DNA from: Bacteroidota bacterium
Lineage (GTDB): Bacteria; Bacteroidota; Bacteroidia; Chitinophagales; Saprospiraceae
Length of the DNA stretch: 64,000 nt
Reading direction: 5' to 3'
Assembly: GCA_016124585.1 (NCBI GenBank)
Contig: WGNL01000018.1
Location: 62,001-126,000, forward strand
Positions 56,983-64,000 of the stretch are shown piece by piece (position 1 is the stretch's first letter; every line of letters begins with the position of its first letter). The notes beneath the pieces are model-generated. The model saw nothing but the letters and a program-made list of their open reading frames with translations. It was not told the origin of the DNA and searched no databases. The position numbers were made by a program, and so were the translations under genes.

Positions 56983-58170
56983 TTGTTTTACTTTCAACCC
57001 CCCATAATTTAAGCTGGCACGTATGGCACTGCGAGCGTTTTGTGTTCCAGCATGTCCCTTCACTTCGTGCGAAGTTCCTTTCTCCTTTTCATAAGTGACC
57101 ACTAAGCCATCAGGATAGGCAATGCCTGCAAAACTGGCATTTGCATCAAGGGTATAACTGGCTCCGTTTTCCACACCAATTTTGAAATCGGAGTACTTGC
57201 CAATGAGATTAATCTTCGCAAAACCTTTTGAAACATGGTCGATGCGGAGCCCGCCGTACATCAGGTCAAAGTCTCCGTTGTCGTTCAGCCTATCAATTTT
57301 ATAGTCGGTGTACTGCCCAGCAGCTTTGATACTTTCGGCATTACCCACCACCACGTTACCATATTTAGAGGTGCAATCCAAATGCTCAACATGAACGAAA
57401 TTGAATTCGTCATACCGTGATTCTGCATTCATATCTGCACCTTTGTCTACTGTCAGTTTTGAATATTTTGAAGTCAGTTTCAAGTTGCGAACATCGTTGA
57501 AGTTCAACTTGCTATAAGAAACATTGACCGTAGCATCACCAGATTTTACAATTGTTCCATTGCCATAGTCTAAGTTTACACTGAGGCTAGGGCCTACACC
57601 CTCCAACCTGAAACTGCCATATTTGACGTCCATTTTAACCCGGCTGGTAAGCGGTGCCACATTGCTGTCACCATATTTATTGCTGAGGTCGAGGGAAGCG
57701 GTAGCTGGCATGTACACTTGATAGTTTATCTGAAACTCAGTGCGTTCGTTCATACCTAGATTGAACCACGAACTTTTGTTCGACTCAATGATAGTTTCTG
57801 CCTTCACGAAGCTATCATCATTGGTGAAATCTATGCGGATGCGATCGAATACGGTCTGGGCCTGAGCCTCATTGCCAGCTTTTACGACAATGGTCACATC
57901 TACTTTTGCCCGGTTTTTCTCCCAAGTTTTTACATCAATTTTGCCGTATTTATTGACAAGATTAACTGTACCCGTAGCACTTATCGGAAATTCCTTTTTA
58001 ATGGTTTTGGTGAAATCTTGTCCATCAGGATCCGGCTGGTTTTGGTTCTGTTGTACTTGTTGGGGTGATGGCTGAAATACCGGATCACCTACGGGGGAGA
58101 AGCTGGAAAGCACTATGCCGAGGCAAATTGCAACCACCCAAAACGATTGACGCTTAAAGACTAACTTCAT
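56980..58170 (-). CDS. Secreted DUF4097-like beta-helical protein, 396 aa (operon 2)
   Basis: Signal peptide (about 1-27, ...VLSSFSPVGDP), a Pro/Gln-rich linker, then a repetitive beta structure where short strands recur every 20-25 residues around a V.NKYG/SKYS/YGG motif (VNLVNKYGKIDV, LDLSNKYGDSNV, MDVKYGSFRL, LTSKYSKLTV, CTSKYGNVVV, IGKYSDFKI, LNYGGLKVKQ). This is the DUF4097/putative auto-transporter-adhesin head type of beta-helix. It overlaps the anti-sigma gene by 17 bp and is the last gene of a sigma/anti-sigma operon, so its level is probably tied to that sigma factor. Function unknown. Confidence 0.85.
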   Translation of the reverse strand: MKLVFKRQSFWVVAICLGIVLSSFSPVGDPVFQPSPQQVQQNQNQPDPDGQDFTKTIKKEFPISATGTVNLVNKYGKIDVKTWEKNRAKVDVTIVVKAGNEAQAQTVFDRIRIDFTNDDSFVKAETIIESNKSSWFNLGMNERTEFQINYQVYMPATASLDLSNKYGDSNVAPLTSRVKMDVKYGSFRLEGVGPSLSVNLDYGNGTIVKSGDATVNVSYSKLNFNDVRNLKLTSKYSKLTVDKGADMNAESRYDEFNFVHVEHLDCTSKYGNVVVGNAESIKAAGQYTDYKIDRLNDNGDFDLMYGGLRIDHVSKGFAKINLIGKYSDFKIGVENGASYTLDANASFAGIAYPDGLVVTYEKEKGTSHEVKGHAGTQNARSAIRASLNYGGLKVKQ

Positions 58171-58699
58171 TTTCTGTAGTATTTAAAGGCGTAGGATTCA
58201 CTTTCTCTACTTTTTCCAACACCTGTTCTAGGATATTTATTTTGGTTTGATACGTCTCAATCATGGCCTGAACGATTTTTTCCTCGGCACCTTCCGGGGC
58301 ATTTTCAAGTTCATGCCGCAGTTCCTCGTAAGTTTCGTCCAATTCCTTGATGTCCGCTTTCACAATCCCATCCTGCTTGTAACTGGCCAGTTTTGCCAAT
58401 TTGGCATTCACTTGTGAGCTGAGGTAACGTTCCATTTCTGCATGTTCGGGGGATACATCTGACAGCGATTCCACCGATTTATGCGGGTTGAACAAATAAG
58501 CACCACCTATTCCACCAGCCGTCAGCAAGACCAACACAGCCGCTGCCACCCGAAGCCGACGCATCCAAACCACCCGCCCACTTGGACGCTGGCGGTCAAG
58601 GTGTCGGTCAAGGTTAGCCCAAACATCGAGGCTTGGCACCCCGGTGTCGAACTCGGCCCTATTTTCCCGAATGAATTTTTCTAAATTTTCCATTTTCAC
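58154..58699 (-). CDS. Single-span membrane anti-sigma factor (operon 2)
   Basis: About 181 residues. The cytoplasmic N-terminus (ENLEKFIRENRAEFDTGVPSLDVWANLDRHLD) is a short helical region that resembles the sigma-binding part of Bacteroidota anti-sigma factors. Then come a membrane helix (about 50-68, VAAAVLVLLTAGGIGGAYLF) and a periplasmic coiled-coil-like domain (AEMERYLSSQVNAKLAKL, ELDETYEELRHELENAPEGAEEKIVQAMIETYQTKINILEQVLEKVEKV). No zinc-finger motif. It begins 18 bp after the sigma gene. ATG 58699 and a second ATG at 58693 are equally possible starts. Confidence 0.82.
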   Translation of the reverse strand: MKMENLEKFIRENRAEFDTGVPSLDVWANLDRHLDRQRPSGRVVWMRRLRVAAAVLVLLTAGGIGGAYLFNPHKSVESLSDVSPEHAEMERYLSSQVNAKLAKLASYKQDGIVKADIKELDETYEELRHELENAPEGAEEKIVQAMIETYQTKINILEQVLEKVEKVNPTPLNTTENEVSL

Positions 58700-58717
58700 T
58701 TTACATTTTTAAACGAC

Positions 58718-59275
58718 CTACCTACCATCGTCCACTACCAGTTGTTGCCCTTCCAAAAGTTCCCTGAGCTTCTTGCGAGCCCGGCTGAACTGTGATTTCG
58801 AAGTGGCTTCAGTGATGTCCAGTATTTCACCGATTTCTTTGTGATCGTAGCCTTCCATCATGTAGAGGCTGAAAACCACCCGGTAGCCATCTGGCAAATT
58901 CGAAATTGCGCCGTTGATGGCCTGCACGTTCAGTTGCGATTCGTTTACCGGTCCGCAATCTGCCACGTGGTGGAATCGGTCGTCCAGCGTTTCAATTTTT
59001 AATTTCCGTTTTTTTAAAAAATTGATACAATTATTGACCACAATCCGCTTGATCCAAGCCCCAATGGTGGACTCGAAGCGGAAACTTTCCATTTTCGAAT
59101 AAACGTCAATGAACGACTGCTGCAGTAAATCCTCGGCATCGAGGCTATTGTTCACCATGCGCAGGCAAACGTTGTACATCGCCTGTGAGTACAGCCTGTA
59201 CAGCTCGAACTGCGCTTTGCGGTTGCCCTTCATGCAGTCCTCGACGATGTCCCGATGGGTGCTGCCGTAGTCCAA
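58718..59275 (-). CDS. ECF-type RNA polymerase sigma factor (operon 2)
   Basis: A 185-residue sigma factor. Region 2 (about 10-80): CMKGNRKAQFELYRLYSQAMYNVCLRMVNNSLDAEDLLQQSFIDVYSKMESFRFES (DAEDLLQ motif) and IGAWIKRIVVNNCINFLKKRK. Region 4 (about 120-175): AISNLPDGYRVVFSLYMMEGYDHKEIGEILDITEATSKSQFSRARKKLRELL. The start is a TTG at 59275 encoding the residue before DYGSTHRDIVEDC; no ATG fits the region-2 beginning. Together with the anti-sigma and DUF4097 genes it forms a three-gene operon. Confidence 0.92.
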   Translation of the reverse strand: MDYGSTHRDIVEDCMKGNRKAQFELYRLYSQAMYNVCLRMVNNSLDAEDLLQQSFIDVYSKMESFRFESTIGAWIKRIVVNNCINFLKKRKLKIETLDDRFHHVADCGPVNESQLNVQAINGAISNLPDGYRVVFSLYMMEGYDHKEIGEILDITEATSKSQFSRARKKLRELLEGQQLVVDDGR

Positions 59276-59380
59276 ATTCAGTTAGTTTTCGGTCACAAGT
59301 GACAGGAGATTTGCAAAGTGGTTGCACGAAAAAGGAGGGAGAACCGAAGAAAAGTTTGGTTTGGGGAAAAATTATTGCAT

Positions 59381-59575
59381 TTACTCCTCTTCCGCCTTGG
59401 CATCTTTGCGGTCACGGAGTTTAATATCGTCCACTTTTTCGTTCAAAAACTGGTTCAGCCGCTCAATGTTGAGACTGGAGGTCATCTCGCCAAAAGCATT
59501 GATTTTGATGTCGAAGCCCTTCAATTCATCGTGAACTTTGGGCTGCTTTTCGGAGGGTTTGGATTTTTTTGCCAT
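59381..59575 (-). CDS. Small conserved hypothetical protein, 64 aa
   Basis: A lysine-rich soluble protein: KKSKPSEKQPKVHDELKGFDIKINAFGEM, then SSLNIERLNQFLNEKVDDIKLRD and an acidic end (KAEEE). The pattern HxxLxGFDIxINxFGEMxSS...LNxFLNExVDDxK looks like a conserved small Bacteroidota family of unknown role. It lies 24 bp downstream of gltX on the same strand. The match to an ATG with a basic start supports it being real. Confidence 0.72.
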   Translation of the reverse strand: MAKKSKPSEKQPKVHDELKGFDIKINAFGEMTSSLNIERLNQFLNEKVDDIKLRDRKDAKAEEE

Positions 59576-59599
59576 TGCACTAGGTTTTGAGTTATTGGA

Positions 59600-61360
59600 C
59601 TATCCGATTTGAGCATCAAAATAATTGAATGCCCTCGCCAACCGCTCCAACGAAGCATCCCGTCCAAGTAGTTCCATCATCTCAAAAACGCCCGGCCCCT
59701 GCATCGTGCCAGCTAAGGCCAATCGAAGGATGGGCATAATTTCGCCTGGTTTCTTGCCCTGCTCATTCATGAAAGCTTTGACGGATTCCTCCAGCGGTGC
59801 AGCAACAAATTCAGGTTGGGCCTTCAGATGATTGGCGAGGGCCTCAAAAATTGAGCGGCTTTCCGGTTTCCACCGCTTCGCAATGTTATCATTGTCAAAG
59901 GTTTGCACCTCGCCAAAAAGAAACGGTGCTTGCTCTACTAGTTCAGGTAAGAAAGTGGCACGGCCCTTCATCAAGTGGCAGGCCTTCGCTAAATATTCAT
60001 CAGAAACTTGGTATCCCTTGGCCTCTACAAGCGGTTGCACCAGCCTAGCTAATTCGGCATCATCGGCGGCGTGAAGGTACTGCTGGTTGTACCATTTTGC
60101 TTTGTTATAATCGAAGCGAGCACCACTCCTGCTTATTTTTTCGAGGGAAAATGCCTCACTTAGTTCTGTTAAACTGAAAATCTCCTGTTCTGTGCCGGGG
60201 TTCCAGCCGAGGAAGGCTAGGAAGTTTACAACAGCTTCGGGAAGAAACCCTTCTCCACTAAATCCCTTGTAAATACTATCATCTCCACTTCCTTCCCAGT
60301 TTATTGGGAACACTGGAAATCCGAGGCGAGCACCATCTCTTTTGCTTAATTTGCCAAATAATGAATCCTTCAAAAATTCTTTTAGCAATATTTTGTCTGG
60401 AGAATCCTTTTCATTTTCCTTGAGTTGCGCTGAAATACTTTTTGCATCTTGAAGAATTTGCAAAATTTGGTTTTTTGTTTTTTCCCTATCAATTGCGAAG
60501 TCTTGCTTTTCATTTTTTTTGAAAAACTCTTCGGTTAATGCATCAGTAATTGTAGGAATAGTTGATTTTGTCAAATAACTATCAGGGGATGGCTTCAAAA
60601 TCAGCGGTAAATGCGAAAACGCTGGCATCGTCGCTTCCCAGCCAAAAGCACGGTACAGCAAAACGTGATGCCCGGTGCTGGGCAACCACTCTTCACCCCG
60701 AATCACGTGTGTGATTTCCATCAAATGGTCGTCCACAATATTCGCAAGGTGGTAGGTCGGCATTCCGTCGGATTTCATCAACACCTTGTCGTCCAGTTCG
60801 CTGGTTGCGAAGCTCACTTCTCCCCGAATCAAATCAGTGAATGTAACTACCTCATTTTCAGGGACTTTGAGACGGATGACGTAGTCATTACCAGCGTCCA
60901 ATCGGCGTTGAACCTCCTCGGCAGGCAGGTTCAGGCTGGTCTTCATCGCCTTGCGGCTGTTAGTGTCGTATTTAAAATTGTGGTTACCAGTGGCGGCGGC
61001 TTCATTTCGGGCAGCCTCTAGTTCTTCTGGTGTGTCGAAAGCGTAGTAGGCTTTGCCGTTGGCGACCAGTTCGAGGGCATATTTTTGATAAATGTCCTTG
61101 CGGTCCGACTGGCGATAAGGCGCATGTGGGCCGCCAATGCCCTGACCCTCGGTGGGCATGATGCCGCACCAATGCAGCGATTCGATGATGTAATTCTCGG
61201 CACCCGGCACGTAGCGGCCTTGGTCTGTATCCTCAATTCTGAGCACGAAAGTGCCGCCATGTTTTTTTGTAAAAAGATAATTGTAAAGCGCCGTGCGCAC
61301 ACCTCCGATGTGAAGTGCCCCGGTTGGGCTTGGGGCAAAACGTACCCGAATATTGCTCAT
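59600..61360 (-). CDS. gltX: Glutamyl-tRNA synthetase with an 80-residue insertion before the KLSKR motif
   Basis: A class I aminoacyl-tRNA synthetase charging tRNA-Glu. HIGH motif: APSPTGALHIGGVRTALYNYL; further ITHVIRGEEWLPSTGHHVLLY; KMSKS-type motif GKLSKRDGARLG (about residue 336). At 586 residues it is about 80 longer than usual. The extra stretch lies between LPLILKP (about residue 256) and GKLSKR (about 335), where most GltX proteins have two to four residues. It is Lys/Ser/Glu-rich (SPDSYLTKSTIPTI ... LQDAKSISAQLKENEKDSPDK). In DNA (60361-60590) it is about 30 percent G+C by hand count, against roughly 50 percent next to it. The frame is intact, so the enzyme is presumably active. Confidence 0.94.
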   Translation of the reverse strand: MSNIRVRFAPSPTGALHIGGVRTALYNYLFTKKHGGTFVLRIEDTDQGRYVPGAENYIIESLHWCGIMPTEGQGIGGPHAPYRQSDRKDIYQKYALELVANGKAYYAFDTPEELEAARNEAAATGNHNFKYDTNSRKAMKTSLNLPAEEVQRRLDAGNDYVIRLKVPENEVVTFTDLIRGEVSFATSELDDKVLMKSDGMPTYHLANIVDDHLMEITHVIRGEEWLPSTGHHVLLYRAFGWEATMPAFSHLPLILKPSPDSYLTKSTIPTITDALTEEFFKKNEKQDFAIDREKTKNQILQILQDAKSISAQLKENEKDSPDKILLKEFLKDSLFGKLSKRDGARLGFPVFPINWEGSGDDSIYKGFSGEGFLPEAVVNFLAFLGWNPGTEQEIFSLTELSEAFSLEKISRSGARFDYNKAKWYNQQYLHAADDAELARLVQPLVEAKGYQVSDEYLAKACHLMKGRATFLPELVEQAPFLFGEVQTFDNDNIAKRWKPESRSIFEALANHLKAQPEFVAAPLEESVKAFMNEQGKKPGEIMPILRLALAGTMQGPGVFEMMELLGRDASLERLARAFNYFDAQIG

Positions 61361-61572
61361 ATTTTAATTTAATGTGAAAAAGCTTTGAAATCGAATCGAA
61401 ACTGGCAGCATATTTTCTTCGTAATTCGTTGATTTACAAACGAAAATAACAGCATGACAGCTTTCGCTAGTTCCCAAAATGGGCTGCAAAACTAAGCTTC
61501 TTAGCGGTTACTTTTTTCAAAATACCTTGAAACACCGAACCGATTGAACATATCCTAAAATTAGAAACACTT

Positions 61573-62220
61573 ATGTACTTGGTAAAAACCCCTCAGTTTA
61601 TCCAAAAACTCTTCCCGAACTTTACTTGGAGAATCCCGACCAATGAAAAAGTTCTCCACCTCACTTTCGATGATGGGCCGATTCCTGAAGTGACACCTTG
61701 GGTGCTCGAACAACTTGCGCAGCACAATGCCAAAGCCACTTTTTTCTGCGTCGGCGACAATGTGCGCAAACATTACGATGTGTTGGAAATGGTAAAAAAG
61801 GCGGGACATGCCATCGGCAATCACACTTTCAACCACCTGAACGGCTGGCTGACGGATAATGTGAAGTATTTCCTCAATGTTCGGCGCTGCGCTCATGCGC
61901 TGAGGTCGAGTTTGTTTAGGCCGCCTTACGGCAGGCTGAAACCCCGGCAAGGCGAATTCCTCCAACGCCATTACCGCATTGTGATGTGGGATGTACTGAG
62001 CGGTGATTTTGACCCAGAAATCAGCGCAGAGCAGTGCTTGGAAAATGTACTGAGCAATGCCAAGCAAGGTTCTATCGTGGTTTTTCACGATAGCCTGAAA
62101 GCTTGGGATAAATTGCAATACGTACTTCCTAAAGTGCTGTCTCATTTTGCTTCGCAAGGCTACCGATTCGCCCATTTGGAAGAACGGGAGGATGAGTTGC
62201 TACTGGCCTCAGTTGCTTGA
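61573..62220 (+). CDS. Polysaccharide deacetylase (NodB homology domain)
   Basis: A 215-residue carbohydrate esterase 4 enzyme removing acetyl groups from N-acetyl-sugars such as peptidoglycan or chitin oligomers. Motifs: LTFDDGP (catalytic base Asp and metal Asp), GNHTFNHLN (metal His pair), RPPYGRLKP (Arg), MWDVLSGDFD, and VVFHDS (catalytic His). All five NodB motifs are present in order. No signal peptide is seen, so it may be cytoplasmic or exported without a cleaved signal. It converges with exbD, which ends 2 bp away. Confidence 0.93.
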   Translation: MYLVKTPQFIQKLFPNFTWRIPTNEKVLHLTFDDGPIPEVTPWVLEQLAQHNAKATFFCVGDNVRKHYDVLEMVKKAGHAIGNHTFNHLNGWLTDNVKYFLNVRRCAHALRSSLFRPPYGRLKPRQGEFLQRHYRIVMWDVLSGDFDPEISAEQCLENVLSNAKQGSIVVFHDSLKAWDKLQYVLPKVLSHFASQGYRFAHLEEREDELLLASVA

Positions 62221-62221
62221 T

Positions 62222-62776
62222 TTATCTGCTCGTCGCAAAATCCACCAAATCAATTTCGGAAATCACCAGCGGAATCAGCTCCCGAATGGCCTGCTGCTTG
62301 CTGCGGGTAAGTTTTGCAAAAGGCATTTGATACCGCCGAAACGACTCCTCATTCCACAATTCATTGTAGGCCCCTTTCAGTTCGTTGTAAACTGAAACGT
62401 AGGTCATGTAGTTGGTGCCTCGGTCGTTTTGTAAGGAAATTACCGCAGCGTTTGGACTGGTGGCTAGGTCATTCCGTTTGGCAGGGTTCATGATGAATTC
62501 TTTGGTTCGCTGCCGCAATTTTTCAACAGAAGAAAGCTCCCCTTCAATGAGGAGTTGGTTGGAAAAATTGATTTTGACGCTTAAAACATTTCTATCAAGG
62601 AACTGGTCTGGTGGGATATTGTCTTCGTTAAATGGTGGGAGCTTTACGCCAATACCTTTTTCGGTTTCAATCACCGTAGTGACAAGGAAGAATGCGAGGA
62701 GAAGAAAGGCGATGTCCGCCATTGAACTGGCGTTCACCTCGGGCAATGCCCGACGTTGCGTTTTAGTTGAAATCAT
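62222..62776 (-). CDS. exbD: ExbD/TolR-family biopolymer transport protein
   Basis: A 184-residue inner-membrane protein. The N-terminal cytoplasmic tail (STKTQRRALPEVNASS) is followed by one membrane helix MADIAFLLLAFFLVTTVIE containing the conserved proton-path Asp, and a periplasmic domain (LSVKINFSNQLLIEGE, AVISLQNDRGTNYMTYVSVYNELKGAYNELW). ExbD works with ExbB and TonB (or TolQ/MotA-like partners) to energise outer-membrane transport or motility. No exbB lies next to it in the window, unusual for an exb operon. It is divergent from the aminopeptidase gene. Confidence 0.9.
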   Translation of the reverse strand: MISTKTQRRALPEVNASSMADIAFLLLAFFLVTTVIETEKGIGVKLPPFNEDNIPPDQFLDRNVLSVKINFSNQLLIEGELSSVEKLRQRTKEFIMNPAKRNDLATSPNAAVISLQNDRGTNYMTYVSVYNELKGAYNELWNEESFRRYQMPFAKLTRSKQQAIRELIPLVISEIDLVDFATSR

Positions 62777-62946
62777 AGCTTTACAAATTGGTGTTGCTCT
62801 GGTTAGAGATGAATAAATCGTTAACTATGGCGGCTAAGCGCATGATTTTTCTCAGCATATTTTTTTGTGAGCCATTTTTTTTGATATTTGCGCCCCACTC
62901 AACCCACCTGAAGTCCATCAGAAAACCTTTTGTCGCCATTTCATCC

Positions 62947-64000
62947 ATGGATTCGATTCTAACGAAATATGCCCAATTACTCGTCAGGTACTGCCTCAGT
63001 GTCCAGGAAGGGGAACGGCTCTATGTGAGCACAACTACGCAAGCCGAACCGCTCGTTCGGGAAGTTTGGCGGGAGGCGCTTCGGGCGGGAGCCATCATGG
63101 AAGTTGACCTGTCTTTTCGGGAGAAAAACCGGATAATGTATGCCGAAGGAAGCGATGCGCAACTAAACTATGTTTCGCCCATCTTTAGACAAGCGATGGA
63201 GGAATTCGATTGCTACTTGCACATCATGGCACCGTTCAACCTACGGGAAGAGCAAAACATTGATGCTAGTAAAGCTGCCATTCGCCGGGAGGCGACCAAA
63301 GACTTGAACAAGACTTATTTTGAAAGGACGGCCACAAGGAAATTGAAACGCAACCTTTGCCAGTACCCGACGTTAGGAAATGCCCAGCAGGCAGGCATGT
63401 CTTTGGAGGAATACGAAAAGTTCATATTCACTGCATGCAGACTTTACGAAGACGACCCAACAGCAGCTTGGCTGGAAGTACGTCGCTCACAACAGCACAT
63501 CGTTGATTTTTTGAACAAAAAAGAAACCGTGCGCTACCAAGGCGAGGGCATTGACATCAGTTTTTCGACCAAAGGGCGTACTTGGATAAATTCCGATGGT
63601 CAAACAAACATGCCAAGCGGAGAGGTTTATACTTCGCCGGTGGAAGACAGCGTCAACGGTACGGTTCATTTTACCTACCCAATCATTCACGCTGGCCATG
63701 AAGTGGAGGGTGTGACCTTGTGGGTAAAAGATGGTCGGGTAGAAAAATGGGAAGCCAAACGAGGCAAAGAACTACTGGACGATGTGTTCAACAACGTGGC
63801 AGGCGCTCGGCATTTCGGGGAGGCCGCCATTGGAACAAATTACAAAATAGACCGTTTTACAAAGAATATCCTGTTCGATGAAAAGATTGGCGGGACGATT
63901 CACATGGCCATCGGGCAATCATATTTACAGACAGGCGGGAAGAACCAATCCTCCATCCACTGGGACATGATTGCGGACATGAAAAATGGTGGACAGATTT
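62947..64000 (+). CDS. M29-family (thermophilic-type) aminopeptidase, 3' end outside window
   Basis: The open frame from ATG 62947 runs off the right edge (351 codons seen). It starts DSILTKYAQLLVRYCLSVQEGERLYVSTTTQAEPLVREVWREALRAGA, the typical N-terminus of M29 peptidases (AmpS/PepS/AmpT). C-terminal parts carry metal-binding residues: FGEAAIGTNYKID (Glu), LFDEKIGGTIHMAIGQSY (Glu, His) and SSIHWDMIADM (His, Asp). Dinuclear metal exopeptidases of this family trim N-terminal residues from peptides in the cytoplasm. Only the last family segment is missing. Confidence 0.88.
   Translation, partial: MDSILTKYAQLLVRYCLSVQEGERLYVSTTTQAEPLVREVWREALRAGAIMEVDLSFREKNRIMYAEGSDAQLNYVSPIFRQAMEEFDCYLHIMAPFNLREEQNIDASKAAIRREATKDLNKTYFERTATRKLKRNLCQYPTLGNAQQAGMSLEEYEKFIFTACRLYEDDPTAAWLEVRRSQQHIVDFLNKKETVRYQGEGIDISFSTKGRTWINSDGQTNMPSGEVYTSPVEDSVNGTVHFTYPIIHAGHEVEGVTLWVKDGRVEKWEAKRGKELLDDVFNNVAGARHFGEAAIGTNYKIDRFTKNILFDEKIGGTIHMAIGQSYLQTGGKNQSSIHWDMIADMKNGGQI

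Noticed and set aside
1-64000. Insertion sequences, prophage, plasmid or integrative-element genes, rRNA
   Set aside because: No transposase, integrase, phage structural, relaxase or rRNA-like sequence was recognised on either strand.

Overview
The window is one contiguous piece of a Bacteroidota chromosome, most likely a Saprospiria-type organism (Saprospiraceae/Haliscomenobacter/Lewinella neighbourhood). Pointers are the type IX secretion (T9SS) proteins and clients (a REC-PglZ protein of PorX type, GldD, a 2,085-residue SprB-repeat protein and a GH53 enzyme with C-terminal sorting domains), DUF5916 and DUF4919-like proteins, promoters of the Bacteroidota TAnnTTTG type, and little use of Shine-Dalgarno sites. 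No rRNA, insertion sequence, phage gene or CRISPR array was seen. There is one tRNA (Gln, anticodon TTG).

Layout. 1-7.2 kb: the end of an EF-G paralogue, tRNA-Gln, a hybrid histidine kinase with its HPt partner, a long-form amidophosphoribosyltransferase and two small unknowns. 7.3-10.3 kb: an ALDH8-type aldehyde dehydrogenase and aspartate-semialdehyde dehydrogenase. 10.5-17.9 kb: an outer-membrane barrel and a giant secreted metallopeptidase/P-domain/SprB-repeat protein. 25.1-17.9 kb (minus strand): a surface-polysaccharide operon of SET protein, LptC, CDP-glucose 4,6-dehydratase, RmlC-like cupin, epimerase/reductase, SGNH hydrolase, NodU-type carbamoyltransferase, DUF5989 and SxtJ. 25.1-36.3 kb: PorX, GH53, a YceI-porin-YceI cluster, a small-molecule kinase, a diaminopentanoate-dehydrogenase-like oxidoreductase and FtsH. 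36.4-46.1 kb: RsfS, BirA, CinA, DUF5916 protein, an ECF sigma operon, an epimerase, RlmB and OxyR. 46.2-52.5 kb: a broken mutY, ssb, gldD, a GH57/DUF3536 protein and an LEA-like protein. 52.5-64 kb: a huge MA-like/beta-propeller/barrel protein, an MBL hydrolase, a second ECF sigma/anti-sigma/DUF4097 operon, GltX with an AT-rich insertion, a polysaccharide deacetylase, ExbD and the start of an M29 aminopeptidase.

The most unusual signal is not a gene. At least eleven places hold a short (about 35-95 bp) element made of a 7-11 bp word repeated two to four times in one arm and, usually, again in inverted orientation in a second arm. The word differs from site to site but falls into a few groups: GGATTGAAG, GGTTTCAGGTTTTGG, TTACGATTG, GAAATTRG, GGGATGAG and GTTGATAAAG. 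Most sit between genes, often right against a start or stop codon. One lies inside mutY. Removing exactly 46 bp there restores the reading frame, which indicates that these elements arise or move and can break genes.
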